From assembly GCF_000264295.1 (NCBI RefSeq), contig NZ_AJXT01000041.1, positions 1 through 47,116 on the forward strand: a stretch of 47,116 nt of DNA. The letters are read 5' to 3'. The notes below the pieces were generated by a model. That model did no database searches. It worked only from the letters and a program-made list of their open reading frames with translations, and was not told the DNA's origin. Origin of the DNA: Rhodanobacter spathiphylli B39 (GTDB taxonomy: Bacteria > Pseudomonadota > Gammaproteobacteria > Xanthomonadales > Rhodanobacteraceae). Every line of letters begins with the position of its first letter. Within the stretch, counting starts at the first letter, position 1. Below are positions 37,677-47,116 of this stretch, piece by piece. The translations under genes and the position numbers were made by a program.

Positions 37677-38813
37677 TTGAATCAGGTTGTGACCACTGCT
37701 GCGACCCCAAAGGTCAACCTGCTCGATTTCGATCGGCAGGGCCTGCGCGATTTCTTCGTGCAGATCGGCGAGAAGCCGTACCGCGCCGAGCAGGTGATGA
37801 AGTGGATCTACCACGACCTGGAAGACAACTTCGAGAACATGACCGACGTGGGCAAGGCGCTGCGCGCCAAGCTCACCGAGGTCTGCTACATCGGTGCACC
37901 GAAGACCCTGCTGGACAAGGTCGCCACTGACGGCACGCACAAGTGGCTGCTGGGCATGGACTCGGGCAATGCGATCGAGACGGTCTACATTCCCGAGCCC
38001 ACCCGCGGCACCTTGTGCGTCTCTTCGCAGATCGGTTGCGCGCTGAACTGCCAGTTCTGCTCGACCGGGGCGCAGGGCTTCAACCGCAACCTGTCGACCG
38101 CCGAGATCATCGGCCAGGTCTGGGTCGCGGCGAAATACCTGGGCAACGTGACTCACCAGAACCGTCGCATCACCAACGTGGTGATGATGGGCATGGGCGA
38201 GCCGCTGGCCAATTTCGAGAACGTGCTCAAGGCAATGAAGCTGATGCGCGACGACCTGGGCTTCGGCCTGGCCGCCAAGCGCGTCACCTTGTCGACCGCC
38301 GGCATGGTGCCGCTGATCGACCAGCTGTCCGACGCCATCGACGTGTCGCTGGCCGTTTCGCTGCATGCGGCCAACGATGATCTGCGCACCGAGCTGATGC
38401 CGATCAACAAGCGCTATCCGCTCGCCGAACTGCTGGCTGCCTGCCAGCGCTGGGTCGCGCGCAAGCCGCGCACGTCGATCACCTTCGAATACACCTTGAT
38501 GAAGGGCATCAACGACCAGCCCGAGCACGTGCGGCAGCTGATCAAGCTGATGCGCAAGCTGCCGACCTGCAAGGTCAATCTGATTCCGTTCAATCCGTTC
38601 CCGGGCACCCAGTTCAAGCGTTCGGATGCGAACGACATCCACCAGTTCCAGACCCAGTTGCTCAATGCCGGCGTTTTGACCATGCTGCGGAGGACCCGCG
38701 GCGACGACATCGACGCTGCCTGCGGCCAACTGGCCGGGCAGGTCGCCGATCGTACCCGGCGCAGCGCCGACATCAAGAAGCGACAGGAAGAGGGGGCATC
38801 GCATGCGGTTTGA
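37677..38813 (+). CDS. rlmN: Dual-specificity 23S rRNA (A2503)/tRNA (A37) C2-methyltransferase RlmN
   Basis: A radical-SAM methylase of 378 aa. The iron-sulfur cluster cysteines are in GCALNCQFC (Cys121, Cys125, Cys128). The mechanistic cysteines are Cys114 (TLCVSSQIG) and the C-terminal one in [29 protein letters not shown] and [17 protein letters not shown] are also diagnostic. Translation starts at TTG 37677 with GAGG 7 nt upstream; no ATG or GTG gives the full N-terminus as well. It overlaps pilF by 11 nt. Confidence 0.96.
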   Translation: MNQVVTTAATPKVNLLDFDRQGLRDFFVQIGEKPYRAEQVMKWIYHDLEDNFENMTDVGKALRAKLTEVCYIGAPKTLLDKVATDGTHKWLLGMDSGNAIETVYIPEPTRGTLCVSSQIGCALNCQFCSTGAQGFNRNLSTAEIIGQVWVAAKYLGNVTHQNRRITNVVMMGMGEPLANFENVLKAMKLMRDDLGFGLAAKRVTLSTAGMVPLIDQLSDAIDVSLAVSLHAANDDLRTELMPINKRYPLAELLAACQRWVARKPRTSITFEYTLMKGINDQPEHVRQLIKLMRKLPTCKVNLIPFNPFPGTQFKRSDANDIHQFQTQLLNAGVLTMLRRTRGDDIDAACGQLAGQVADRTRRSADIKKRQEEGASHAV

Positions 38814-39591
38814 GCGGGTAGTGCTGTTCAGCCTTTGGCTGCCACTGGCAGGTTGCGTCACCACGCACAGCGACAGCAGTTCGCTGGGCAAGAGCATGCC
38901 GCAGAGCAGCCAGAGTGACCAGGCGACGGAAGCGGCCCGAATCCATACCGAGCTGGCCCAGCGTTACCTCAACTCGGGCGACCTGCAGACGGCCCTGGAA
39001 AAAGTGACCAAGGCGCTGCAGTTCGATCCCCGCTACGCGCCGGCCCACACCGTGATCGCGGTGATCTACGAACGCATCAACAGGTTGCCCGAGGCCGAAG
39101 AGCATTACCGCAAGGCAGTTGCACTGGAACCGAACAAGGGGGCGCCCAACAACAACCTCGGTGTCTTCCTCTGCCATACCGGCAAGATCGCCGAGGCGGA
39201 CCAGTATTTCCGCAAGGCGATAGCCGACCCGTTCTACCAGACTCCCGACGTGGCCTTGACCAATGCTGGTGTCTGTCAGCTTCGCGCCCACGACATTGCG
39301 GGGGGTGAAGCGAGTTTTCGTGACGCCATCGCAAGAAATCCGGGTAATGCAGAGGCACTCTTCCAGCTTGCAAATACGCTTTACCTGAACAAGGATGCGT
39401 TTCGCGCCAGGGCGTTCCTCCAGCGGTTCGATGCGCTGGGCCAGCCGACGGCCGCGTCACTCAAACTGGGGCACGACATCGAAACACGTCTGGGCAATAA
39501 GGAAGGCGCCCTCACTTACAGCAAGCGACTGCTGAGCCAGTTCCCGGATTCGGAGCAGGCGCAGGCGCTGAATTCAACGACCCGCCAATGA
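38803..39591 (+). CDS. pilF: Type IV pilus biogenesis/stability lipoprotein PilF (PilW)
   Basis: A 262-aa outer-membrane lipoprotein that acts as the pilotin for secretin PilQ assembly. The lipobox LAGC gives Cys18 as the anchor. The rest is a run of TPR motifs (for example [20 protein letters not shown], then [18 protein letters not shown] and ADQYFRKAI). It overlaps rlmN by 11 nt and rodZ by 4 nt, so it is translated within one message. Its presence implies type IV pili elsewhere in the genome. Confidence 0.9.
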   Translation: MRFERVVLFSLWLPLAGCVTTHSDSSSLGKSMPQSSQSDQATEAARIHTELAQRYLNSGDLQTALEKVTKALQFDPRYAPAHTVIAVIYERINRLPEAEEHYRKAVALEPNKGAPNNNLGVFLCHTGKIAEADQYFRKAIADPFYQTPDVALTNAGVCQLRAHDIAGGEASFRDAIARNPGNAEALFQLANTLYLNKDAFRARAFLQRFDALGQPTAASLKLGHDIETRLGNKEGALTYSKRLLSQFPDSEQAQALNSTTRQ

Positions 39592-40574
39592 CCTCCATGC
39601 AATCCCAGCCGACCGGGCAGAGCTCCGACAAGCCCGAATTGTCCGGTATCAATTTGCCCAACATGGATGTGTCGCCCACAGACCCCCACGCGGTAAGTTT
39701 CGGCAGTCGCCTGCATGGGGCGCGTGAATCCCGCGGGCTCGACCTGGAAACCTGTGCCCATACGCTGAAGTTGCCCGCCCGCGTCCTGCGCCAGCTCGAG
39801 CGCGACCAGCACGAGGGCATCGATTCCAAGGTCTATCTGGCCAGCTATATCGGCAAGTATGGTCGCTATCTGGGCATCAATGAGGCATCGATCCAGGTGG
39901 AACTGGATCGCATCCGCCACGTCGAGACACCACTGGTAGCCACGGGCGGCATCTCGCATTCGCGCTTCCTGCTGGATCGTTACGCCACGGCAGCCACCTA
40001 CGTCGTGCTGACCGCCGTCATCGTGGTGCCGATGATCTGGCTGGGCGTGCGCGGCACGCTGGATCGGGATCTCACCCACCTCGCCCCGCTCGACGCAGCA
40101 CCGGTGGCGCAGCTCGATGCGCCCGCGGTCGAGGCCACCAAGACCGACGGACAGACGGTCAACACCCCACCGCCGGTGCAGCAGGTCGTACCGCTGGCGC
40201 AGGATCAGCCGCTGCTCGCTTCCATGGCACCGTTTCCCAGCCTGGAGAACAGCAGCCTGACGCCGGCGCGACCGACGCCACCCGTGGCCGATACCGGCGT
40301 GGGTGACCACAGCCTCAGCATGACGCTCACCTCGGCGAGCTGGGTGGAAGTGGTGCAGGCGGACGGCACGCGACTGGAATACGGCTTGCTTCCCGCCGGG
40401 ACCAGCAAGACCTACCACAGCAGCCAGGCGCTGGACGTGCGCATCGGCAACGCCAACGGTGCGCAGGTGGTGATCGACGGCGCTCAGGTCGGTCTCGATG
40501 ATTTCCGTCGGGCCAACGTGGCTCGTTTCCGCGTGCGGATGCAGGACGGCAAGGCTTCTGCAGCCAGCCTCTGA
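39588..40574 (+). CDS. rodZ: RodZ-like cytoskeletal transmembrane protein
   Basis: A 328-aa bitopic protein with a cytoplasmic Xre-type HTH domain (about 37-105; GSRLHGARESRGLDLETCA, VYLASYIGKYGRYLGI), one membrane helix (about 135-155; ATYVVLTAVIVVPMIWLGV), a Pro/Ala-rich periplasmic linker and a C-terminal DUF4115 beta domain (LTSASWVEVVQADGTRLEYG). RodZ links MreB to the cell-wall elongation machinery. ATG overlaps the pilF stop (ATGA). ispG and hisS, which follow rodZ in E. coli, are absent here. Confidence 0.9.
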   Translation: MTSMQSQPTGQSSDKPELSGINLPNMDVSPTDPHAVSFGSRLHGARESRGLDLETCAHTLKLPARVLRQLERDQHEGIDSKVYLASYIGKYGRYLGINEASIQVELDRIRHVETPLVATGGISHSRFLLDRYATAATYVVLTAVIVVPMIWLGVRGTLDRDLTHLAPLDAAPVAQLDAPAVEATKTDGQTVNTPPPVQQVVPLAQDQPLLASMAPFPSLENSSLTPARPTPPVADTGVGDHSLSMTLTSASWVEVVQADGTRLEYGLLPAGTSKTYHSSQALDVRIGNANGAQVVIDGAQVGLDDFRRANVARFRVRMQDGKASAASL

Positions 40575-40626
40575 TCGCCATTCCGGGCCGCTTCGGGCGC
40601 GCCATTTCGGTTATGCTTGCCCACTG

Positions 40627-40652
40627 ACGTCCACTCGGTCACGAGTGGACGT
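40627..40652 (+). terminator. Hairpin after rodZ
   Basis: A 10-bp stem ACGTCCACTC/GAGTGGACGT with a 6-nt loop lies 52 nt past the rodZ stop; a short T-rich stretch (CTTTTCC) begins only 7 nt after it. It probably ends or attenuates the ndk-rlmN-pilF-rodZ transcript before the yfgM unit. Confidence 0.5.
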
Positions 40653-40729
40653 GACCGGCTTTTCCCTGGATTTATCGCACTGGCCCCTGCACGCGTCCGC
40701 GGGCGCGCGGCCTTTTGAATGGTGATTGC

Positions 40730-41380
40730 ATGGCATTTGAAGAATACGACAAGTACGAACAGAGCGAGCTGGTTCAGAAGTGGCTGCGCGAGAATGGCGT
40801 TTCGATCATCGTCGGCATCGCGATCGGCCTGGTCGGCATCTTCGGATGGCAGCAGTGGCGCAAGCACCAGGCTGGCAACGAGGCCGAGGCTGCCCAGCTC
40901 TATCAGCAGGCGCAGATCGCGCAGGCCTCGGGCAAGACCGATGTCGCCGCGCAGCTGACCGACCAATTGATGAAGGATTACGCCAAGTCGCCGTTTGCCG
41001 TGTTCGCCGTCAGCGATCGTGCCAAGCAGCAGGTCGAAGCCAAGCAGCTGGACAAGGCCGAGGCCTCGCTGGAATGGGCCGAGAGCCATGCCACCGAGCC
41101 GGCGTTGAAGTCGCTCACGCAGTTGCGCAAGGCCCAGGTGGAAATGGCCGCCGACAACGGCAAGGCAGCGCTGGCCACCCTCGACAAGATTCCCGTGGAC
41201 AGCTATCAAGGGCTGGCACAGGAACTCCGCGGTGATGTGCTGGTCAAGCTTGGACGCCCGGACGAAGCCCGCAAGGCCTATCAGGCCGCCATGTCGGCAC
41301 TGGGCGAGGAAGCGCCGCAACGCGGCGCGCTGCAGATGAAAATCGATGATCTGGCTGTGGCCGGGAAGCAGGGTGCATGA
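40730..41380 (+). CDS. yfgM: YfgM-family TPR protein, ancillary SecYEG subunit
   Basis: A 216-aa inner-membrane protein with a short cytoplasmic N-terminus, one membrane helix (about 24-40; GVSIIVGIAIGLVGIFGWQQW) and a periplasmic TPR-like domain (AAQLYQQAQIAQASGK, GKAALATLDKIPVD, GRPDEARKAYQAAM). In E. coli YfgM binds the Sec translocon and periplasmic chaperones. ATG 40730 gives the conserved MAFEEYDKYEQSE start. bamB follows with an ATGA overlap. Confidence 0.9.
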   Translation: MAFEEYDKYEQSELVQKWLRENGVSIIVGIAIGLVGIFGWQQWRKHQAGNEAEAAQLYQQAQIAQASGKTDVAAQLTDQLMKDYAKSPFAVFAVSDRAKQQVEAKQLDKAEASLEWAESHATEPALKSLTQLRKAQVEMAADNGKAALATLDKIPVDSYQGLAQELRGDVLVKLGRPDEARKAYQAAMSALGEEAPQRGALQMKIDDLAVAGKQGA

Positions 41381-42573
41381 AAAGATTTCTGTTGATCACG
41401 CTGGCTTCGCTGGCAACCCTCGCCGGTTGCCATTCCTTCAAGAAGGAAAACGTCCAGCCGCCGACGCCGCTGGCCAAGGATTTCAAGTCGACGGTGCAGA
41501 TCACCCGGCTGTGGAAGACCACGGTCGGTGACGGTGCCCAGGTGAGCGGCGTGCGTTTGCGCCCGGCGGTGGTCGACGGCGTGCTGTATGCCGACAGCAC
41601 CGACGGGAAAATCGCCGCCATCGACGCCACCAGTGGCAAGACGCTGTGGACGAAGAGCTCGCGCACGCACGGCTGGTTTGGCTGGGGCGACAAGAAGCGC
41701 AAGGATGCCCAGTATGCGGGCGGCCCTGCTGTAAGCGGCGACCTGCTCGCGGTCGGTACGCTGGATGGCCACGTTTACGCCATGAGCGCCAAGGACGGCA
41801 ACCCGCGCTGGGAAGTCGAGGTCAGTGGCGAAGTGATGGCGTCGCCGGTGATCGTGGGCGACATGGTGATGGTGCGCACCGGTGACGGTCGCGTGTATGC
41901 GCTGGACGCCGCGGACGGCCATCGTCGCTGGGTCTACGACCAGAGCACGGTGCCGCTGCTGAGTCTGCGTGGCAACGGCACGATGCTGGTGGCCAACGGC
42001 GTGGTGTTCTTCGGCAGCGACGACGGCAAGCTGGTGGCCCTGCGCCAGGACAATGGTTCGAAATTGTGGGAGCAGCGTCTGGCCAGCGGCGAAGGCCGCA
42101 CCGAGATCGACAAGCTGAATGACGCCGACGGTTCGATCCTGCTGGACGGCAGCACGCTCTACGGCGCCGCCTACCATGGCAACCTGACCGCCATCGACGG
42201 CCCCAGCGGCCGCCCCCTGTGGTCGCATCCGTTCTCCACGTTCGACTCGCTGGCCAGCAATGCCAGCGCGATCTTCGGCGTGGATGACCAGTCCCAGGTG
42301 TGGGCGTTCGATCGCAGCACCGGCACCGACATGTGGAAGAACGCCTCGCTGAAGTATCGCTGGGTCACCGGACCGGCCGTGCAGGGCAACTACGTTGTCG
42401 TGGGCGACCTGGAAGGCTACGTGCACTGGTTGCAGACCGGTGACGGCGCCCTGGCTGCCCGTGAGCGGCTGTCGAAGAAGGCGATCCGTGCCCAGCCGGT
42501 GGTGGTGGGCGACATCGTTTACGTCGAGGACGTCGAGGGCCACATCGGCGCCTACCGTCTGTCCTCACCCTGA
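41377..42573 (+). CDS. bamB: Outer-membrane protein assembly factor BamB
   Basis: A lipoprotein of the BAM complex that folds beta-barrel proteins into the outer membrane. The 398-aa product has lipobox LAGC (Cys18) and PQQ-type beta-propeller repeats, such as [36 protein letters not shown] and [18 protein letters not shown]. The start overlaps the yfgM stop. der follows 22 nt later, as in most gammaproteobacteria. Confidence 0.95.
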   Translation: MKRFLLITLASLATLAGCHSFKKENVQPPTPLAKDFKSTVQITRLWKTTVGDGAQVSGVRLRPAVVDGVLYADSTDGKIAAIDATSGKTLWTKSSRTHGWFGWGDKKRKDAQYAGGPAVSGDLLAVGTLDGHVYAMSAKDGNPRWEVEVSGEVMASPVIVGDMVMVRTGDGRVYALDAADGHRRWVYDQSTVPLLSLRGNGTMLVANGVVFFGSDDGKLVALRQDNGSKLWEQRLASGEGRTEIDKLNDADGSILLDGSTLYGAAYHGNLTAIDGPSGRPLWSHPFSTFDSLASNASAIFGVDDQSQVWAFDRSTGTDMWKNASLKYRWVTGPAVQGNYVVVGDLEGYVHWLQTGDGALAARERLSKKAIRAQPVVVGDIVYVEDVEGHIGAYRLSSP

Positions 42574-42595
42574 TCGCTGGAACGAAGTACTCATC

Positions 42596-43999
42596 ATGTT
42601 GCCCGTCGTCGCACTGGTTGGTCGTCCGAATGTCGGTAAATCGACCCTGTTCAATGTGCTGACGCGCAGCCGTGACGCCCTCGTGGCCGACATGCCGGGC
42701 GTCACCCGCGATCGCCATTACGGCGTCTGCCGCAGTGGCGATCGGCCCTTCGTGGTGGTCGATACCGGCGGCCTGTCCGGCGTCGAGGACACCATGGACG
42801 TGCTGACCGCCAGGCAGGTGCGCCTGGCGATCGAGGAAGCGAACGTTCTGGTCTTCGTGGTCGATGCGCGCGACGGCCTGCTGCCGCAGGATTACGTGAT
42901 CCTGGGCGAGCTGCGTCGCAGCGGCAAGCCGATCGTCGCGGTGGTCAACAAGACTGACGGCCTCGACGAACAAGCCGTGCTGGCCGAGTTTTCCGCCTTC
43001 GGCATCGGTACCACGCTGCCGTTGTCGGCGGCGCACAATCGCGGCACCGATGACCTGATCCGCATCCTGCTGCCGATCCTTCCAGCCGACGAAGAGAGCA
43101 CCGTCGAAGCCGACAGCGAGGATGGCACCATCCGCGTCGCCATCGTGGGGCGTCCGAATGCCGGCAAGTCGACCCTGATCAATCGCCTGCTCGGCGAAGA
43201 ACGGCTGATCGTTTCCAACGTCGCCGGCACCACCCGCGATCCGATCCGGGTGCCGCTGGAGCGCGACGGCAAGCGTTATACGCTGATCGACACGGCCGGT
43301 ATCCGGCGCAAGGCACGGGTCGAGGAAGCGGTCGAGAAATTCAGCGTGATCAAGACGCTGCAGTCGATCGCCGCGGCCCAGGTCGTGGTGGTGATGATCG
43401 ATGCCCGGGAAAACCTCGCCGACCAGGACCTCACCCTGATCGGTTACGCGATGGACGAGGGCAGGGCGCTGGTCATCGCGATCAACAAGTGGGACGACAT
43501 GGATCAGTACCAGCGCGACGAATGCCGCCGCGCGCTGGATCGTCGCCTGGTATTCGCCGACTGGGCCAAGCAGGTGCAGATCTCCGCGTTGCATGGCTCG
43601 GGCCTGCGTGAGCTGATGCGTGCCGTGGTGCGCGCGCACGCGTCTGCCACCAAGGTGCTGGTGTCGTCCGACCTGACCAAGACGCTGGAAAAGGCCTACG
43701 AAAGCTACCAGCCGCCACTGGTCAACGGGCACGCGCCGAAGCTGCGCTTCGCGCATCCGGGCGGCACCAATCCGCCGACCATCGTGATCCACGGCACCCG
43801 TACCAAGCACATCGCACCGGCGTACCAGCGCTACCTCGAGAACTTCTTCCGCAAGCGCTACAAGCTCGAGGGCACGCCGATCCGCATCGCGTTCCGCGAG
43901 GGCGAAAATCCGTATGCCGGACGCAAGAAAGTGCTGACCAAGGAACAGCAGCACAAGGCCCGCCGCCGCAAGAGCGAGCTGATCAGCCGCACGCGCTGA
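42596..43999 (+). CDS. der: Ribosome-associated GTPase Der (EngA)
   Basis: A double-domain GTPase needed for 50S ribosome maturation. The 467-aa product has two G domains, G1 motifs GRPNVGKST (9-17) and GRPNAGKST (about 185-193), with DTGG/DTAG switch motifs, NKTD and NKWD specificity motifs, and a C-terminal KH-like domain ([19 protein letters not shown]). ATG 42596 is the family start. The downstream GNAT gene is convergent, 7 nt from the der stop. Confidence 0.97.
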   Translation: MLPVVALVGRPNVGKSTLFNVLTRSRDALVADMPGVTRDRHYGVCRSGDRPFVVVDTGGLSGVEDTMDVLTARQVRLAIEEANVLVFVVDARDGLLPQDYVILGELRRSGKPIVAVVNKTDGLDEQAVLAEFSAFGIGTTLPLSAAHNRGTDDLIRILLPILPADEESTVEADSEDGTIRVAIVGRPNAGKSTLINRLLGEERLIVSNVAGTTRDPIRVPLERDGKRYTLIDTAGIRRKARVEEAVEKFSVIKTLQSIAAAQVVVVMIDARENLADQDLTLIGYAMDEGRALVIAINKWDDMDQYQRDECRRALDRRLVFADWAKQVQISALHGSGLRELMRAVVRAHASATKVLVSSDLTKTLEKAYESYQPPLVNGHAPKLRFAHPGGTNPPTIVIHGTRTKHIAPAYQRYLENFFRKRYKLEGTPIRIAFREGENPYAGRKKVLTKEQQHKARRRKSELISRTR

Positions 44000-44006
44000 A
44001 CGGGTT

Positions 44007-44555
44007 TCAGTCGAGATCCCGCGGTATCCATCCGTAGACCGCGGCGTCGCGTGCCCGGCCGTCAACCCATAACTTTTGCCGGGCGACCGCCTCGAATTTC
44101 GCGCCAAGACTTCTGGCCACGCCGTGGCTGGCCAGGTTGTCGGGCAGGATCACGATCTCGATGCGGACCAACCCCAGTTGCGAGAAGCCGAAGCGGGCCA
44201 CCCGCCGCGCCGCCGCAACGGCGACACCGCGCCGCTGGCAGGATTCACGCACCCAGTAACCCAGGTTGGCGCTGCGGTGCAGCCGGTTGTGCTGGCTGAG
44301 GCCGGTGGCACCCAGCAAGCGACCGGAGTTGGCTTCGAAGACCGGAAACGCGAAATGATCGCCGCTGGCCCAGCCCGTCTGGCAGTGTGCGATCCAGGCC
44401 AGGGCATCGTCCAGGCCGTAGTCCGCGCGACACCACGGCAGCCAGGGCCCGACGCTGGCCACGGACTCGTGGGCAGCTTCCACCAGCGCCGGCGCATCTT
44501 CCTCCCGCCATGTCCGCAGGTACAGGCGATCGTCGCTCGATCCGGTGATGTCCAT
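44007..44555 (-). CDS. GNAT-family N-acetyltransferase (RimJ/RimL-like)
   Basis: A 182-aa acetyltransferase. Family features are LYLRTWREEDAPALVEA at the N-terminus, the acetyl-CoA-binding segment CQRRGVAVAAARRVARFGF, and the closing PDNLASHGVARSLGAKFEAVARQ. This is the Acetyltransf_3 branch, which includes ribosomal-protein alanine acetyltransferases and antibiotic or metabolite acetylases; the substrate is unknown. ATG 44555 gives the normal N-terminus, and the frame is open far upstream as an antisense artefact of folD. It is divergent from folD across 69 bp. Confidence 0.88.
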   Translation of the reverse strand: MDITGSSDDRLYLRTWREEDAPALVEAAHESVASVGPWLPWCRADYGLDDALAWIAHCQTGWASGDHFAFPVFEANSGRLLGATGLSQHNRLHRSANLGYWVRESCQRRGVAVAAARRVARFGFSQLGLVRIEIVILPDNLASHGVARSLGAKFEAVARQKLWVDGRARDAAVYGWIPRDLD

Positions 44556-44624
44556 GTGCGGCCCGTGTTTGTGTGCATGTGATCCAGCCCGGATAATGCA
44601 CGACTCCCCAGCCAGGTGACATCC

Positions 44625-47041
<2,417 letters not shown>

Positions 47042-47095
47042 TTTGAGACCCATCCGGAGGTTGGACTCTGTCCAATTCTCCGACCCCTGGCGGAC

Positions 47096-47116
47096 GTCAT
47101 TCCCGCGAATGCGGGA
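47096..47116. repeat. REP-like palindrome at the window edge
   Basis: GTCAT followed by arms TCCCGC and GCGGGA around GAAT (47101-47116). This is the common Xanthomonadales extragenic palindrome; the matching ATGAC expected on its right is cut off by the window end. Confidence 0.6.

Noticed and set aside
47061..47075. TTGGAC/GTCCAA hairpin after guaB as an intrinsic terminator
   Set aside because: Only a 6-bp stem and no T tract follows. Too weak to annotate as a terminator, though some role in ending guaB is possible.

Overview
The window is chromosomal DNA from a high-GC gammaproteobacterium. Gene content and order point to Xanthomonadales, most likely Rhodanobacteraceae (Rhodanobacter/Dyella/Luteibacter-like). 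Supporting signs are the long LigA (about 800 aa), the ligA-epmA pair, folP-glmM and tpiA-secG-tRNA-Leu(GAG) blocks, the ndk-rlmN-pilF-rodZ-yfgM-bamB-der run, and short REP-like palindromes. No plasmid, phage, IS or CRISPR signature was found. The assignment rests on protein recognition only, since no database search was possible.

Layout. 1-3.5 kb: ligA and epmA (DNA ligation, EF-P modification). 3.5-7.2 kb: a secreted alpha/beta hydrolase coupled to a DUF4785 exported protein, then an MFS symporter. 7.2-12.4 kb: DUF2461 protein, exonuclease I and oligoribonuclease (divergent), folP and glmM. 12.5-16.6 kb: two different iron/2-oxoglutarate-type oxygenases, an SDR, tpiA, secG, tRNA-Leu and a strong terminator followed by an att-like sequence. 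16.7-18.3 kb: a lipoprotein of the phospholipase D/cardiolipin synthase family. 18.5-25.8 kb: an accessory-looking surface and signalling block. It holds a 1061-aa YadA-like trimeric autotransporter, an ECF-type sigma factor overlapping a transmembrane Ser/Thr kinase with a TPR ectodomain, and a small secreted protein. 26.2-30.0 kb: a divergent anthrax edema factor/ExoY-like nucleotidyl cyclase protein downstream of an SPFH / zinc-ribbon / one-TM operon resembling B. subtilis ydjGHI. 30.6-32.5 kb: an unrecognised 312-aa protein and a DUF2846-like lipoprotein. 32.7-37.0 kb: a TetR regulator with two perfect operator palindromes heading a fatty-acid beta-oxidation operon. 37.2-47.1 kb: ndk, rlmN, pilF, rodZ, yfgM, bamB, der, a GNAT, folD and guaB.

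The part most worth following up is 18.5-27.2 kb. The sigma factor lacks the acidic motif usual in region 2.2 and has two threonines there, next to a kinase gene; this is the arrangement expected of a phosphorylation-activated ECF sigma factor. A 15-nt sequence is repeated exactly upstream of both genes for exported proteins that flank the pair, in the same orientation relative to each, and is a candidate target promoter. Downstream lies the cyclase-like protein, which keeps the two ATP-binding lysines, the D-x-D metal site and the catalytic His of the edema-factor family but lacks the usual Asn.
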